DNA of 21,943 nucleotides from Desulfovibrio sp. (GTDB lineage: Bacteria; Desulfobacterota; Desulfovibrionia; Desulfovibrionales; Desulfovibrionaceae). The notes beneath the pieces were generated by a model, which did not search any database, was not told where the DNA came from, and saw nothing but the letters and a program-made list of their open reading frames with translations. The stretch covers positions 1-21,943 of the forward strand of contig JALHHV010000019.1 in assembly GCA_022837365.1 (NCBI GenBank), given 5' to 3'. This document shows, one piece after another, positions 7,022 through 13,941 of this stretch (within the stretch, counting starts at the first letter, position 1; each line of letters opens with the position of its first letter). Made by a program: the position numbers and the translations under genes.

Positions 7022-8038
7022 TCAGTCCATCCCGGCGCCGAAACCGCCGTCCAGCATGGCCCCGGACAGCACCAGCACGAAGCGCCGGAACATCTCCATG
7101 TCCAGGGTGGACGCCATTTCCGCGCGCATGCGGTTCAGCACTTCGAAGGCCGAGGTGGACGCGGGCAGGCCCCCGCGCGTGGAGATGAGCGTGTCGAAGG
7201 TGTCGGCCACGGCCAGGGCCCGCACCACGGGCGGAATCTGGTCACCGGAAAGCCCGGTGGGGTACCCGCTGCCGTCCATGCGTTCGTGGTGGAACAGGAT
7301 GCAGTTGATGGCCTCCTGCGTCAGGGGCACCTGGGCGATGGTGGCCACGCCCTGCGCGGGGTGGGTGCGGTACACCGCCTCCTCGTCCGGGGTCAGGCGT
7401 CCGGCCCGCTCGATGACCGTCTTGGGCACGCGGGTCATGCCCACGTCGTGCAGCAGGGTGCCTATGCCCACGCGGATCAGCGCCGCATCGTCCAGCCCCA
7501 GGGTCTGCGCCAGGGGCATGGTGTAGATGAACACGTTGATGGAGTGGGTATAGGTCTTGTAGTCGTGCGCGATGAATTCGCCGAGGGCGCGCAGCGAATC
7601 GGCGCTGGTCAGGAAGCGGATGGACTGGGTGACGAAGTAGTGCAGCCTGCGGAAGGTTTCGCTGTCCAGCGGCACGGGCATGCGCGCCTCGAAGGCGGCG
7701 CGCAGGATTTCGGTGGAGGCCCGGTAGAAGGTGCCCGCCCGTTCCGGCAGGGGAATGGACTCGTCCTGCAGTATGGCGCCCAGGTTTTCTTCCACGTAGC
7801 GGGTGTAGTTTTCGCGCTGTTCAAGAAGAACGTACACCTCACGCACGCCGTTCTCGAACAGGTTGAGCCGGTGCCGCTCGGTAAAGGCTTCGCCCGCGGC
7901 GGCATACAGCACCAGCGTGTTGCCCTGCCGCAGGTACACGCTGAACGACCCCACGGCCTTGGGAAAGATCATCAGGGGCGATACGGGGAAGAAGCGCGGG
8001 TCGCCCGCCGGAGTATGCGAAGGAATTGTTTCTTTCAT
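7022..8038 (-). CDS. HD-GYP domain signalling protein with altered HDxGK motif
   Basis: The 338-aa product is a paralogue of the protein encoded just downstream (5870-6778), with the same N-terminal module (~25-95) and HD-GYP core. Motifs include HDYKTYTHS (~158-166), HDVGM (197-201) and HHERMDGSGYP (~250-260), followed by 'VADTFDTLIS' and an intact C-terminal helix 'EMFRRFVLVLSGAML'. The normally invariant lysine of HDxGK is methionine (M201). This may weaken or alter cyclic-di-GMP hydrolysis, so a binding or specialised role is possible (inference). The two genes are tandem on the same strand, about 240 bp apart. Upstream, the gene faces the divergent chemoreceptor across ~310 bp, a context consistent with motility control. 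No clear ribosome site was seen. Confidence 0.9.
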   Translation of the reverse strand: MKETIPSHTPAGDPRFFPVSPLMIFPKAVGSFSVYLRQGNTLVLYAAAGEAFTERHRLNLFENGVREVYVLLEQRENYTRYVEENLGAILQDESIPLPERAGTFYRASTEILRAAFEARMPVPLDSETFRRLHYFVTQSIRFLTSADSLRALGEFIAHDYKTYTHSINVFIYTMPLAQTLGLDDAALIRVGIGTLLHDVGMTRVPKTVIERAGRLTPDEEAVYRTHPAQGVATIAQVPLTQEAINCILFHHERMDGSGYPTGLSGDQIPPVVRALAVADTFDTLISTRGGLPASTSAFEVLNRMRAEMASTLDMEMFRRFVLVLSGAMLDGGFGAGMD

Positions 8039-8197
8039 GGGATGTTACGCAATGGACGTGAAAGCCGTCCGGAAAGGAGTGTGTCGTCGTGCGGCGAACA
8101 TACCGTTGTCGCGCGGCGAAGGAAAGGGCCTTGCGCATGCGGCCCGAACTTGTGGGCAGCCCCGGGGATTTTCTTGAAAGGCCCCGTCCGCTCGGCT

Positions 8198-8224
8198 AAC
8201 GTTTATGCCGGTTGCGCCGATAGG
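8198..8224 (+). promoter_or_regulatory. FliA (sigma-28) type promoter for the chemoreceptor gene
   Basis: TAACGTTT (8198-8205), an 11-base spacer, then GCCGATAG (8217-8224). The classical sigma-28 consensus is TAAAGTTT-N11-GCCGATAA, so 14 of 16 positions match with exact spacing. Transcription would start near 8231, leaving a leader of ~120 bases before the ATG at 8353. The rest of the 8039-8352 gap holds no other feature I can support. Confidence 0.8.
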
Positions 8225-8352
8225 CTGTAACGTGATGCATGCCGCCAAATGCATCCGTTGCGGGCGCACGCAGCAAATGCTCCCGGCGCGGGGCGGCGCC
8301 GCCAGACTCCACCGCCATTTTGCCGTGCTCTGTCACACAAGGAGATGCCTCG

Positions 8353-9936
8353 ATGATGCAAGGGTTGCGCATCCGGACACTTATCTTCCTGCTCGCACTG
8401 GTTCCCCTGGTCTGTCTGGGTGGTTTCGCCTGGCTCGGTTCCGTGGGCGCGGGCTCCGTCACCCCCGGCGCCATCTGGCTGGCCGGGGGCATCACCGTGG
8501 GGTGCGCGGTGGTGCTGGCCATAGTCCTGGCCCTTCTGCTGCACGCCAAGGTGGTCAGGCCCCTGGGCGAGATCACCCGGCGGCTCGACCGCCTGAAGGC
8601 CGGGGACCATTCCGTCTGTTTCGCCTGCGACGGCGGCGATGAACTGGTCGAGATGCGCATCGCCCTCGATGGGCTTATCGGCCAGTTGCGCAGAAACCTT
8701 TCCTTCGCGCAGGGCGTGCTGAAGGGCATCGACACCCCCTTCGTGGTGGTGGACCCTAAGGAAGTGCTCACCTACACCAACACCAACCTGCTGCACATCC
8801 TGGAGCACGACGGCAAGCCGGAGGACTTCCACGGCCAGAACGTGGCCCAGTTCTTCTACGGCGACGCCACCCGGCGCACGGTGCTGCGCGACTGTATCGA
8901 GAACGGCACCGTCGCCCGGCGCGAGGTGGACCTGACCGGCCGCAAGGGCGGCAAGCGGCGCATCTTCATCAACGCCTCGCCCCTGTACGACATCGAGGGC
9001 AAGCTGATGGGCGCGCTGTGCATCTATCAGGACCTTACCGACCTGCGCGCCCGCGAGGCCGAACTGGAGGCCACCAACCGGCGCATCGCCGACGCGGCCC
9101 GCCAGTCGGAGGAAATCTCCGGCGAGGTGGCCCGTACCTCGGCCACCCTGGCCGGGCAGATGCGCAACGCGGGCACCCTCACCGACCGGCAGGCCGGACG
9201 CATCGGCGAGACGGCCGCCGCCATGGACGAAATGAACAGCGCCGTGCTGGCCGTGGCCCGCAGCGCCTCGGACGCCGCCCACCAGGCCACCGACGCCCGC
9301 GCCAAGGCGGAAGCCGGGGCGGGCGTGGTGGAAAAGGCCATGGCCGCCATCGACGAGGTGAGCGCCATGGCCGCCCGGCTCAAGGCCGACCTGGGCGCGC
9401 TGGGCACCAGGGCCGAGGGCATCGGCCGGGTCATGGAGGTCATCAGCGACATAGCCGACCAGACCAACCTGCTGGCGCTGAACGCGGCCATCGAGGCGGC
9501 CCGCGCCGGTGACGCCGGGCGCGGTTTCGCCGTGGTGGCCGACGAGGTGCGCAAGCTGGCGGAAAAGACCATGAACGCCACCCGCGAGGTGGGCGAGGCC
9601 ATCCGGGCCATCCAGGAAGGCACCCGCGATTCGGTGACGGGCATGGAGGCGGCGGTGCATGCCGTGGAGCGCTCGCGCGGGCTGTCCGCCGAATCGGGCG
9701 CGGCCCTGGCCGAAATCGTCACCCTGGTGGTGGCCACCAACGACCAGGTGCACGCCATCGCCACGGCGGCGGAACAGCAGTCGTCCACCAGCGAACACAT
9801 CAGCAGTTCCGTGGCCGAGGTGCGCGACATCTCGGGCAAGGTCACGTCCGAGGTGGAGCAGGCCGGGCGCGCGGTGAGCGCGCTGGCCGACATGGCCGGG
9901 CAGTTGCGGGGGATCATCCACAACATGACCGCATAG
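8353..9936 (+). CDS. Methyl-accepting chemotaxis protein with PAS domain and no periplasmic sensor
   Basis: The 527-aa chemoreceptor feeds CheA/CheW. Two hydrophobic segments (~8-30 and ~39-63) are separated by only ~8 residues, so almost nothing is exposed outside. A HAMP-like region (~64-116) and a PAS domain (~117-235, '[20 protein letters not shown]' start) follow; sensing is therefore probably cytoplasmic, for example of redox state or a ligand bound to PAS. The signalling tip '[20 protein letters not shown]' is canonical, with long coiled coils either side. There is no C-terminal CheR-docking pentapeptide. The ATG at 8353 sits 8 bases after AAGGAG; an upstream in-frame ATG at 8239 lacks this. 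The FliA-type promoter upstream ties it to the flagellar regulon. The stop codon abuts hairpin repeat copy B. Confidence 0.95.
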   Translation: MMQGLRIRTLIFLLALVPLVCLGGFAWLGSVGAGSVTPGAIWLAGGITVGCAVVLAIVLALLLHAKVVRPLGEITRRLDRLKAGDHSVCFACDGGDELVEMRIALDGLIGQLRRNLSFAQGVLKGIDTPFVVVDPKEVLTYTNTNLLHILEHDGKPEDFHGQNVAQFFYGDATRRTVLRDCIENGTVARREVDLTGRKGGKRRIFINASPLYDIEGKLMGALCIYQDLTDLRAREAELEATNRRIADAARQSEEISGEVARTSATLAGQMRNAGTLTDRQAGRIGETAAAMDEMNSAVLAVARSASDAAHQATDARAKAEAGAGVVEKAMAAIDEVSAMAARLKADLGALGTRAEGIGRVMEVISDIADQTNLLALNAAIEAARAGDAGRGFAVVADEVRKLAEKTMNATREVGEAIRAIQEGTRDSVTGMEAAVHAVERSRGLSAESGAALAEIVTLVVATNDQVHAIATAAEQQSSTSEHISSSVAEVRDISGKVTSEVEQAGRAVSALADMAGQLRGIIHNMTA

Positions 9937-10079
9937 GGCTGCTCCCAAATGGTCCTTTCGCCCGTTGGCGTCGTCAAACTTCGCCCGCCATTCCGGTCGA
10001 ATACGATAAGAGTATACTCCCGTCATGGCGGGCTTGTTTTCCTTGCCAACGAACGAAAATCCTCATTTGGGAACAGCCC
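9936..10079 (+). repeat. Long-hairpin dispersed repeat, copy B
   Basis: This 144-bp element is the inverted counterpart of 1509-1653 and starts on the last base of the chemoreceptor TAG stop. The outer arms 9936-9952 and ~10063-10079 are complementary (GGGCTG-Y-TCCCAAATG). The core carries CGTTGGC/GCCAACG, GCCCGCCAT/ATGGCGGGC and the loop palindrome GAGTATACTC. Relative to copy A, the inner stem changes T-A to C-G on both arms, a compensatory change. Confidence 0.87.
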
Positions 10080-10110
10080 TTGAAGCGTCGCAGATCAGCG
10101 CTTCGGGATG

Positions 10111-10146
10111 AAAAGGCCGCCCGCCGGAGTATTCCGGCGGGCGGCC
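10111..10146 (-). terminator. Strong intrinsic terminator ending the GAK operon
   Basis: A perfect 14-bp GC-rich stem (10115-10128 with 10133-10146) has a 4-base loop and runs into TTTT on the minus strand. It lies ~30 bp past the stop of the last operon gene. Confidence 0.92.
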
Positions 10147-10178
10147 TTCGTGTCTGTTCTGTCTGGTGTGGCGCGGGG

Positions 10179-10673
10179 CTACTTGCCGCCGGGCTTGGGG
10201 GCGTCCTTGGGGGCGGCGGGCTTGGCCGGTTCCGGCTTGGAGTCGCCATAGCTCACCGAGGACGCCGGGGCCGTGGGGCCGGGCTTGGCCGGGGCAGCCG
10301 CAGCCTTGGCGTCGGCAGGCTTGGCCGGGGCCGGGGTGGCCTTGGCCGCTTCCGCGGGGGCGGAGGTGGGGCAGCCCTTGGCGCAGGGGGCGTCGCCCTT
10401 GGGCAGGTCGGCGGAGATGGTCAGCGGGTCTTCCACCACGGCGGGGGCCGCGCTCCATTCCAGTTCCAGCGAGAACTTCTGCTTGTCGCCCTTGCGGCGC
10501 GCCTCGATTTCCACGTTCACGCTCTGCGGCGGGGTCAGCACCACCGATTCGCCGCTGCGCTCCACCACGATGCGGCCTTCCTTGAAGCCCTTCAGCAGCG
10601 CTTCCAGGTAGGCCACCGCCTCGGCGTAGGCCATCTGCTGTTCGATGCTCACCTTCTGCTTTTCACCGTCCAT
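10179..10673 (-). CDS. Amphi-Trp domain protein with Pro/Ala/Lys-rich tail
   Basis: The 164-aa product has an amphi-Trp domain at residues ~5-78: helix 'MAYAEAVAYLEALLKGFKEG', strand 'RIVVERSGESVVLTP', then 'VNVEIEARRKGDKQKFSLELEW' ending on the conserved tryptophan (W73). It shares 'ARRKG...K.SL.LEW' with the 90-aa protein at 15724-15996. Residues ~95-164 are a low-complexity Ala/Pro/Lys tail, probably disordered, with a CAKGC pair (97-101). There is no signal peptide. It is the last gene of the GAK operon, 64 bp after the CofD-like gene, with GGAGG 6 bases before the ATG. The role is unknown; as a small partner of a kinase it could be a substrate or adaptor (inference). Confidence 0.85.
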   Translation of the reverse strand: MDGEKQKVSIEQQMAYAEAVAYLEALLKGFKEGRIVVERSGESVVLTPPQSVNVEIEARRKGDKQKFSLELEWSAAPAVVEDPLTISADLPKGDAPCAKGCPTSAPAEAAKATPAPAKPADAKAAAAPAKPGPTAPASSVSYGDSKPEPAKPAAPKDAPKPGGK

Positions 10674-10737
10674 GGGAATCCTCCATTCGTTGGTAGCGGT
10701 TGTGCCCGGTGCGGGCCGCGCGGACGCCCTGCCGGGC

Positions 10738-11886
10738 TCAGCACAACGAAAGCAGCACCGGATTGAGCAGGCGTTCGTCGATGTACGGGGCCGACTGGCG
10801 GCTTACCAGGTAGCGGCCGCCCTTGGAATCCACCAGCATGAAGTCCAGCACGTCGCGCGGGCTGATGGCGTCCGGCGCGTCGTTGCGCAGGTGGCGCAGC
10901 AACCGCTCCACCTGCAACTCAAGGGTGTGGCCCAGCAGTTCCGGGTCGCTGCCGGTGTTGGGCACGAAGACCTTGGGGCAGCGGGTGGCGGCCAGGGCCG
11001 CGCCCACGCCCGAGGGCAGCAGGTTGGCGATGACGCTGGAATAGAAGCTGCCCACAGGATAACACACCAGTTCGGCCATGGCGATGAGTTCGCGCACCTT
11101 GGCCCGCAGGCGCAGGTCCGCCGGGGCGGTGTCGTCGGGCGACCTGCACAGCCAGATGTCCTCGATGCGCGCGGTGAGCGGCGGCATGCCGTTCTTGCCG
11201 GTGAAACGGTGCTGCCCGCCGATGACCCGGCCGTCGGCCAGCTTCACGGCCAGGTGCAGGTCGGCGTTGGCGATGGGCCGCACCACCCCGCGCACCTGCA
11301 CCAGCTTGGAAAAGATGAAGATCACCGGGTCCAGGTGGCGGCGGTTCTGGAGGTAGCCGGACGCCAGCACGATGTTGCCGAGGCTGGCCCCGCGCGGGTC
11401 GAAGCCGCCTTCCTTTTGCAGCCCGGCATGCTCGATGAACGCGCCGATGTGCGAGCGCACGATCTTGCGCAGCGGGTCGGGTATGGCCCGCACAAGGGGG
11501 TGCCTGCCCTGGGCCAGCGCGCCGAGGGTATCGGCCAATTCCGCTCGGTCGCCCTCGGCGGGCAGGCGGAAGGCGAACAGCCGGAACACGGCGGGGTTGC
11601 CGTGCAGGCTGCGGTCGGCCAGGGCCATCAGCCGGTTGCGCAGGTCCCCCACGGCGGGCATGGCGAAGGCTTGGCGCAGCCGGGCGGAACTGCCGCCGGA
11701 ATCGAACGGGGTGATCAGGTGCACCGAGTTGTGGGTGTGCCGCGCAAGGTCGGTGGCGGCGTCGCGCAGGGCCGTGCCCCCGCTGAAGAACAGGATGCGC
11801 GGCCCAAGGTCCGGCGCGCGGGCGAAGCGTTCCATCTTCACCGGGTCGGGCAGGGTGACCTGCCGGGTCAGCAGCAGCCGGGCCAT
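10738..11886 (-). CDS. CofD/YvcK-like protein of the GAK system
   Basis: The 382-aa product carries the nucleotide-binding signature of the CofD/YvcK superfamily: 'ILFFSGGTALRDAA' (~31-44), 'TPFDSGGSSARLRQ' (~59-72) and 'GDLRNRLMALA' (80-90). This pattern (GGT, then D-x-GGSS-x-RLR, then GD-x-RN-x-L) is closer to YvcK/GlmR, which binds UDP-sugars and regulates envelope precursor and carbon metabolism, than to the 2-phospholactate transferase CofD. The block 'NADLHLAVKLADGRVIGG' also fits. I chose ATG 11886, 13 bp past the kinase stop; the longer open frame to 12015 overlaps the kinase gene and looks unlike a protein of this family. It lies between the HprK-related kinase and an amphi-Trp gene. 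The ligand is unknown. Confidence 0.85.
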   Translation of the reverse strand: MARLLLTRQVTLPDPVKMERFARAPDLGPRILFFSGGTALRDAATDLARHTHNSVHLITPFDSGGSSARLRQAFAMPAVGDLRNRLMALADRSLHGNPAVFRLFAFRLPAEGDRAELADTLGALAQGRHPLVRAIPDPLRKIVRSHIGAFIEHAGLQKEGGFDPRGASLGNIVLASGYLQNRRHLDPVIFIFSKLVQVRGVVRPIANADLHLAVKLADGRVIGGQHRFTGKNGMPPLTARIEDIWLCRSPDDTAPADLRLRAKVRELIAMAELVCYPVGSFYSSVIANLLPSGVGAALAATRCPKVFVPNTGSDPELLGHTLELQVERLLRHLRNDAPDAISPRDVLDFMLVDSKGGRYLVSRQSAPYIDERLLNPVLLSLC

Positions 11887-11899
11887 TCCGCGCCCGGTC

Positions 11900-13036
11900 C
11901 TACAGCCCGCCCGTGGACAGGAAGCGCATGCACGCATCCGCCGCGCCGTCGAAGTCCACCCCGCCGGACATCTCGATGACCGGCACCCCCGCAAGGGCTT
12001 GCGCGTACTCCGCAAGGCCGGGGTCCTGGTCCCAGCCGCCGGGGCCGGGCAGGTAGAACACCCCGGTGGACTTCATGAACGCGGGCAGCAGGTCGGGCCG
12101 GTGGTCCGCGCTGTCCATGCGCACCCGCAGCGGTTCGCCGTTGCGCCGCCAGTTCAGGATCACCAGCGCGTCCAGCGGGGCCTGCGGCACGAAGCGCCCC
12201 GGTCCGAAGCAATCGGAGATGATGGCGTCGTACTTGCGCTCCAGGTGCCACAGGTCGTCGGGAGGTAGCGCGGACAGGGTGACGCGTTCCTCTTGGGTCA
12301 GCACCGGGGCAAGGTCGGGGTTGGCCAGGATGGTGCCGGGGTTGATGCGCGGCTGCTTGGGAATGCCCAGGCAGCGCGGGGCGGCGGCGCTTCCCCGTTC
12401 CACCAGCACCCGGTCGTTGCTGACGAAGGTGGTTCCCCGGCTCATCAGCCGCAGCGACAGGGTGGACTTGCCCATGCCCGAGAAGCCCGCCACGGCAAGG
12501 CCGCGCCCGGCGTGGGACACGGCGGCGGCGTGGCCCAGCAGGCAGCCCCGGTTCAGCATCAGTTCCAGGTAGCGGTTGTTGATGAAGTTGACCACCTGAT
12601 TGTCGTTGGCGATGCACGGCCCCACGGCCACGTTGTCCCCCCCGCCGAAGGCGAAGAGCATGCCCGTCAGCCGCTTGTGCACCATGCGCCCATCCGGCAG
12701 GTCCAGGTATTCTTCCTTGACCGTGCGCTTGCCCGCGTCGGGCCGCTTCACGGTGAAGGGCAGCCCCCAGTCGCGGCGCGGGGCCTCGTGCGCGGTGACC
12801 CGGATGACGTCCGCCCCGGCGGGCACGCCGTGCTCCGGCACGTCCGGCGTCAGGAATCCGCCGAAGTAGCGTGACAGCTTGTGGTGCAGTTCCGGCGCGT
12901 TGGTGGCCACGCGCACGTACACGTCGTTGATGCGCAGGGCCAGTTCGTGGGTGGCGGGGTACCAGCCGCGCACGTCGGCGGCCAGGGCGGCGCGGGTCAG
13001 GTGCGGGGAAAGGGTGCGGGCGGCGGTGGCGCTCAT
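11900..13036 (-). CDS. HprK-related kinase B (GAK system)
   Basis: The 378-aa product has a C-terminal HPr-kinase/PEPCK-like P-loop domain: Walker A 'GFSGMGKS' (184-191), the acidic 'VSNDRVL' loop (D208), and 'GIPKQPRINPGT' (~224-235). The N-terminal half is not like HPr kinase and matches nothing I recognise, except conserved-looking 'DNQVVNFINNRYLELML' before the P-loop. HprK phosphorylates a serine on HPr/Crh; relatives outside phosphotransferase systems have unknown targets. No HPr gene is present here. It overlaps the ATP-grasp gene upstream by 4 bp and is followed 13 bp later by the CofD/YvcK-like gene, so these three are very likely coupled. Candidate substrates by position are the amphi-Trp and XXXCH proteins (inference). 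Confidence 0.88.
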   Translation of the reverse strand: MSATAARTLSPHLTRAALAADVRGWYPATHELALRINDVYVRVATNAPELHHKLSRYFGGFLTPDVPEHGVPAGADVIRVTAHEAPRRDWGLPFTVKRPDAGKRTVKEEYLDLPDGRMVHKRLTGMLFAFGGGDNVAVGPCIANDNQVVNFINNRYLELMLNRGCLLGHAAAVSHAGRGLAVAGFSGMGKSTLSLRLMSRGTTFVSNDRVLVERGSAAAPRCLGIPKQPRINPGTILANPDLAPVLTQEERVTLSALPPDDLWHLERKYDAIISDCFGPGRFVPQAPLDALVILNWRRNGEPLRVRMDSADHRPDLLPAFMKSTGVFYLPGPGGWDQDPGLAEYAQALAGVPVIEMSGGVDFDGAADACMRFLSTGGL

Positions 13037-13941
13037 GCGGCGGGCTCCATGGGGGTATCACCTGACAGGCAGTTCCGCACGTGCTCCAGAAGGAGTTGCG
13101 CGGCGTCCAGCCCGCTGGTTTCCAGAATGCCCCGGAACCCGCCGAAGGCCGACACCTCGAAGACGTAGGGGCCGGACGCGGTCAGGGCCACGTCCACGCA
13201 GGTGAAATCCAGCCCGAACAGCGCCTGCGCCCGCTCGGCCATGGCGATGACCTCGGCCGGGGGCTCGAACGGAGCGTATTTGCCGCCGTCGGCCGTGGTG
13301 GTGTTCCAACTGCCGTTGGTGCGGCAGCGGGCATAGGTGGTCAGGTACCTGCCGCCCAGGAACACCACCCCAAGGTCCTGCCCGCCTTCCAACTCGATGG
13401 TCTTCTGGATGTACAGGATGGAATGGTCGGCCTTGTAGGCCGCCACCCTGTCGCGCAGGTCGCGCAGGTCGGGGCCCGCCTCCATGACGGTCATGCCGCG
13501 CGCCTTGGTGGAGTACAGCGGCTTGAACACCGCGCGGCCGTATTCCCGCACGGCTTCCACGGCGTGGTCCACGTCCTCGGTGATGGTGGTGGGCGGCATG
13601 GGTACGCCGCCGGACTGCAAGGTGATGGTGCAACTCAGCCGGTCCAGCACCCGCAGCACCCGCAGCGGGGCCGAGAACATGGGCAGGCCCCGTTCGTTGA
13701 GCAGGCGCAGCATTTCCAGCCGGTCCAGCAGGTCCGGCGAGTACCACGCACCGATCTTCTTGATGATCAGCGCGTCCAGCGTGGAAAGGTCGGTGCCTTC
13801 GTACAGGCAGCGGCCCGACGGCAGGTCCAGCCGCACCTTGTCCATTTCGATGAGCAGGCGGTGCCCGGTGGCCCTGCCCACGGTGTCGGCCAGCAGTTCC
13901 GACGACCAGCCGCCGCTGGTTCCTACGACGCCAATGCGCAC
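13033..13941 (-). CDS. ATP-grasp enzyme of the GAK system (RimK-like)
   Basis: The 302-aa product is of RimK/glutathione-synthetase-like ATP-grasp size. It starts with 'MRIGVVGTSGGWSSELLAD', then 'LDALIIKKIGAWYSPDLLDRL', the grasp lysine region 'AVFKPLYSTKARGMTVM' (~137-153) with a glycine-poor loop, 'YIQKTIEL' and the metal-binding end 'FTCVDVALTASGPYVFEVS' (~245-263). Members ligate a carboxylate to an amine through an acyl-phosphate, often adding amino acids to proteins or peptides. The substrate is unknown. It overlaps both neighbours (19 bp with the PhoU-like fusion upstream, 4 bp with the kinase downstream), which argues for a stoichiometric module. Confidence 0.88.
   Translation of the reverse strand: MRIGVVGTSGGWSSELLADTVGRATGHRLLIEMDKVRLDLPSGRCLYEGTDLSTLDALIIKKIGAWYSPDLLDRLEMLRLLNERGLPMFSAPLRVLRVLDRLSCTITLQSGGVPMPPTTITEDVDHAVEAVREYGRAVFKPLYSTKARGMTVMEAGPDLRDLRDRVAAYKADHSILYIQKTIELEGGQDLGVVFLGGRYLTTYARCRTNGSWNTTTADGGKYAPFEPPAEVIAMAERAQALFGLDFTCVDVALTASGPYVFEVSAFGGFRGILETSGLDAAQLLLEHVRNCLSGDTPMEPAA

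Noticed and set aside
11887..12015. Longer N-terminus for the CofD/YvcK-like protein
   Set aside because: It would overlap the kinase gene by over 100 bp, and the added residues are Arg/Cys-rich shadow sequence.
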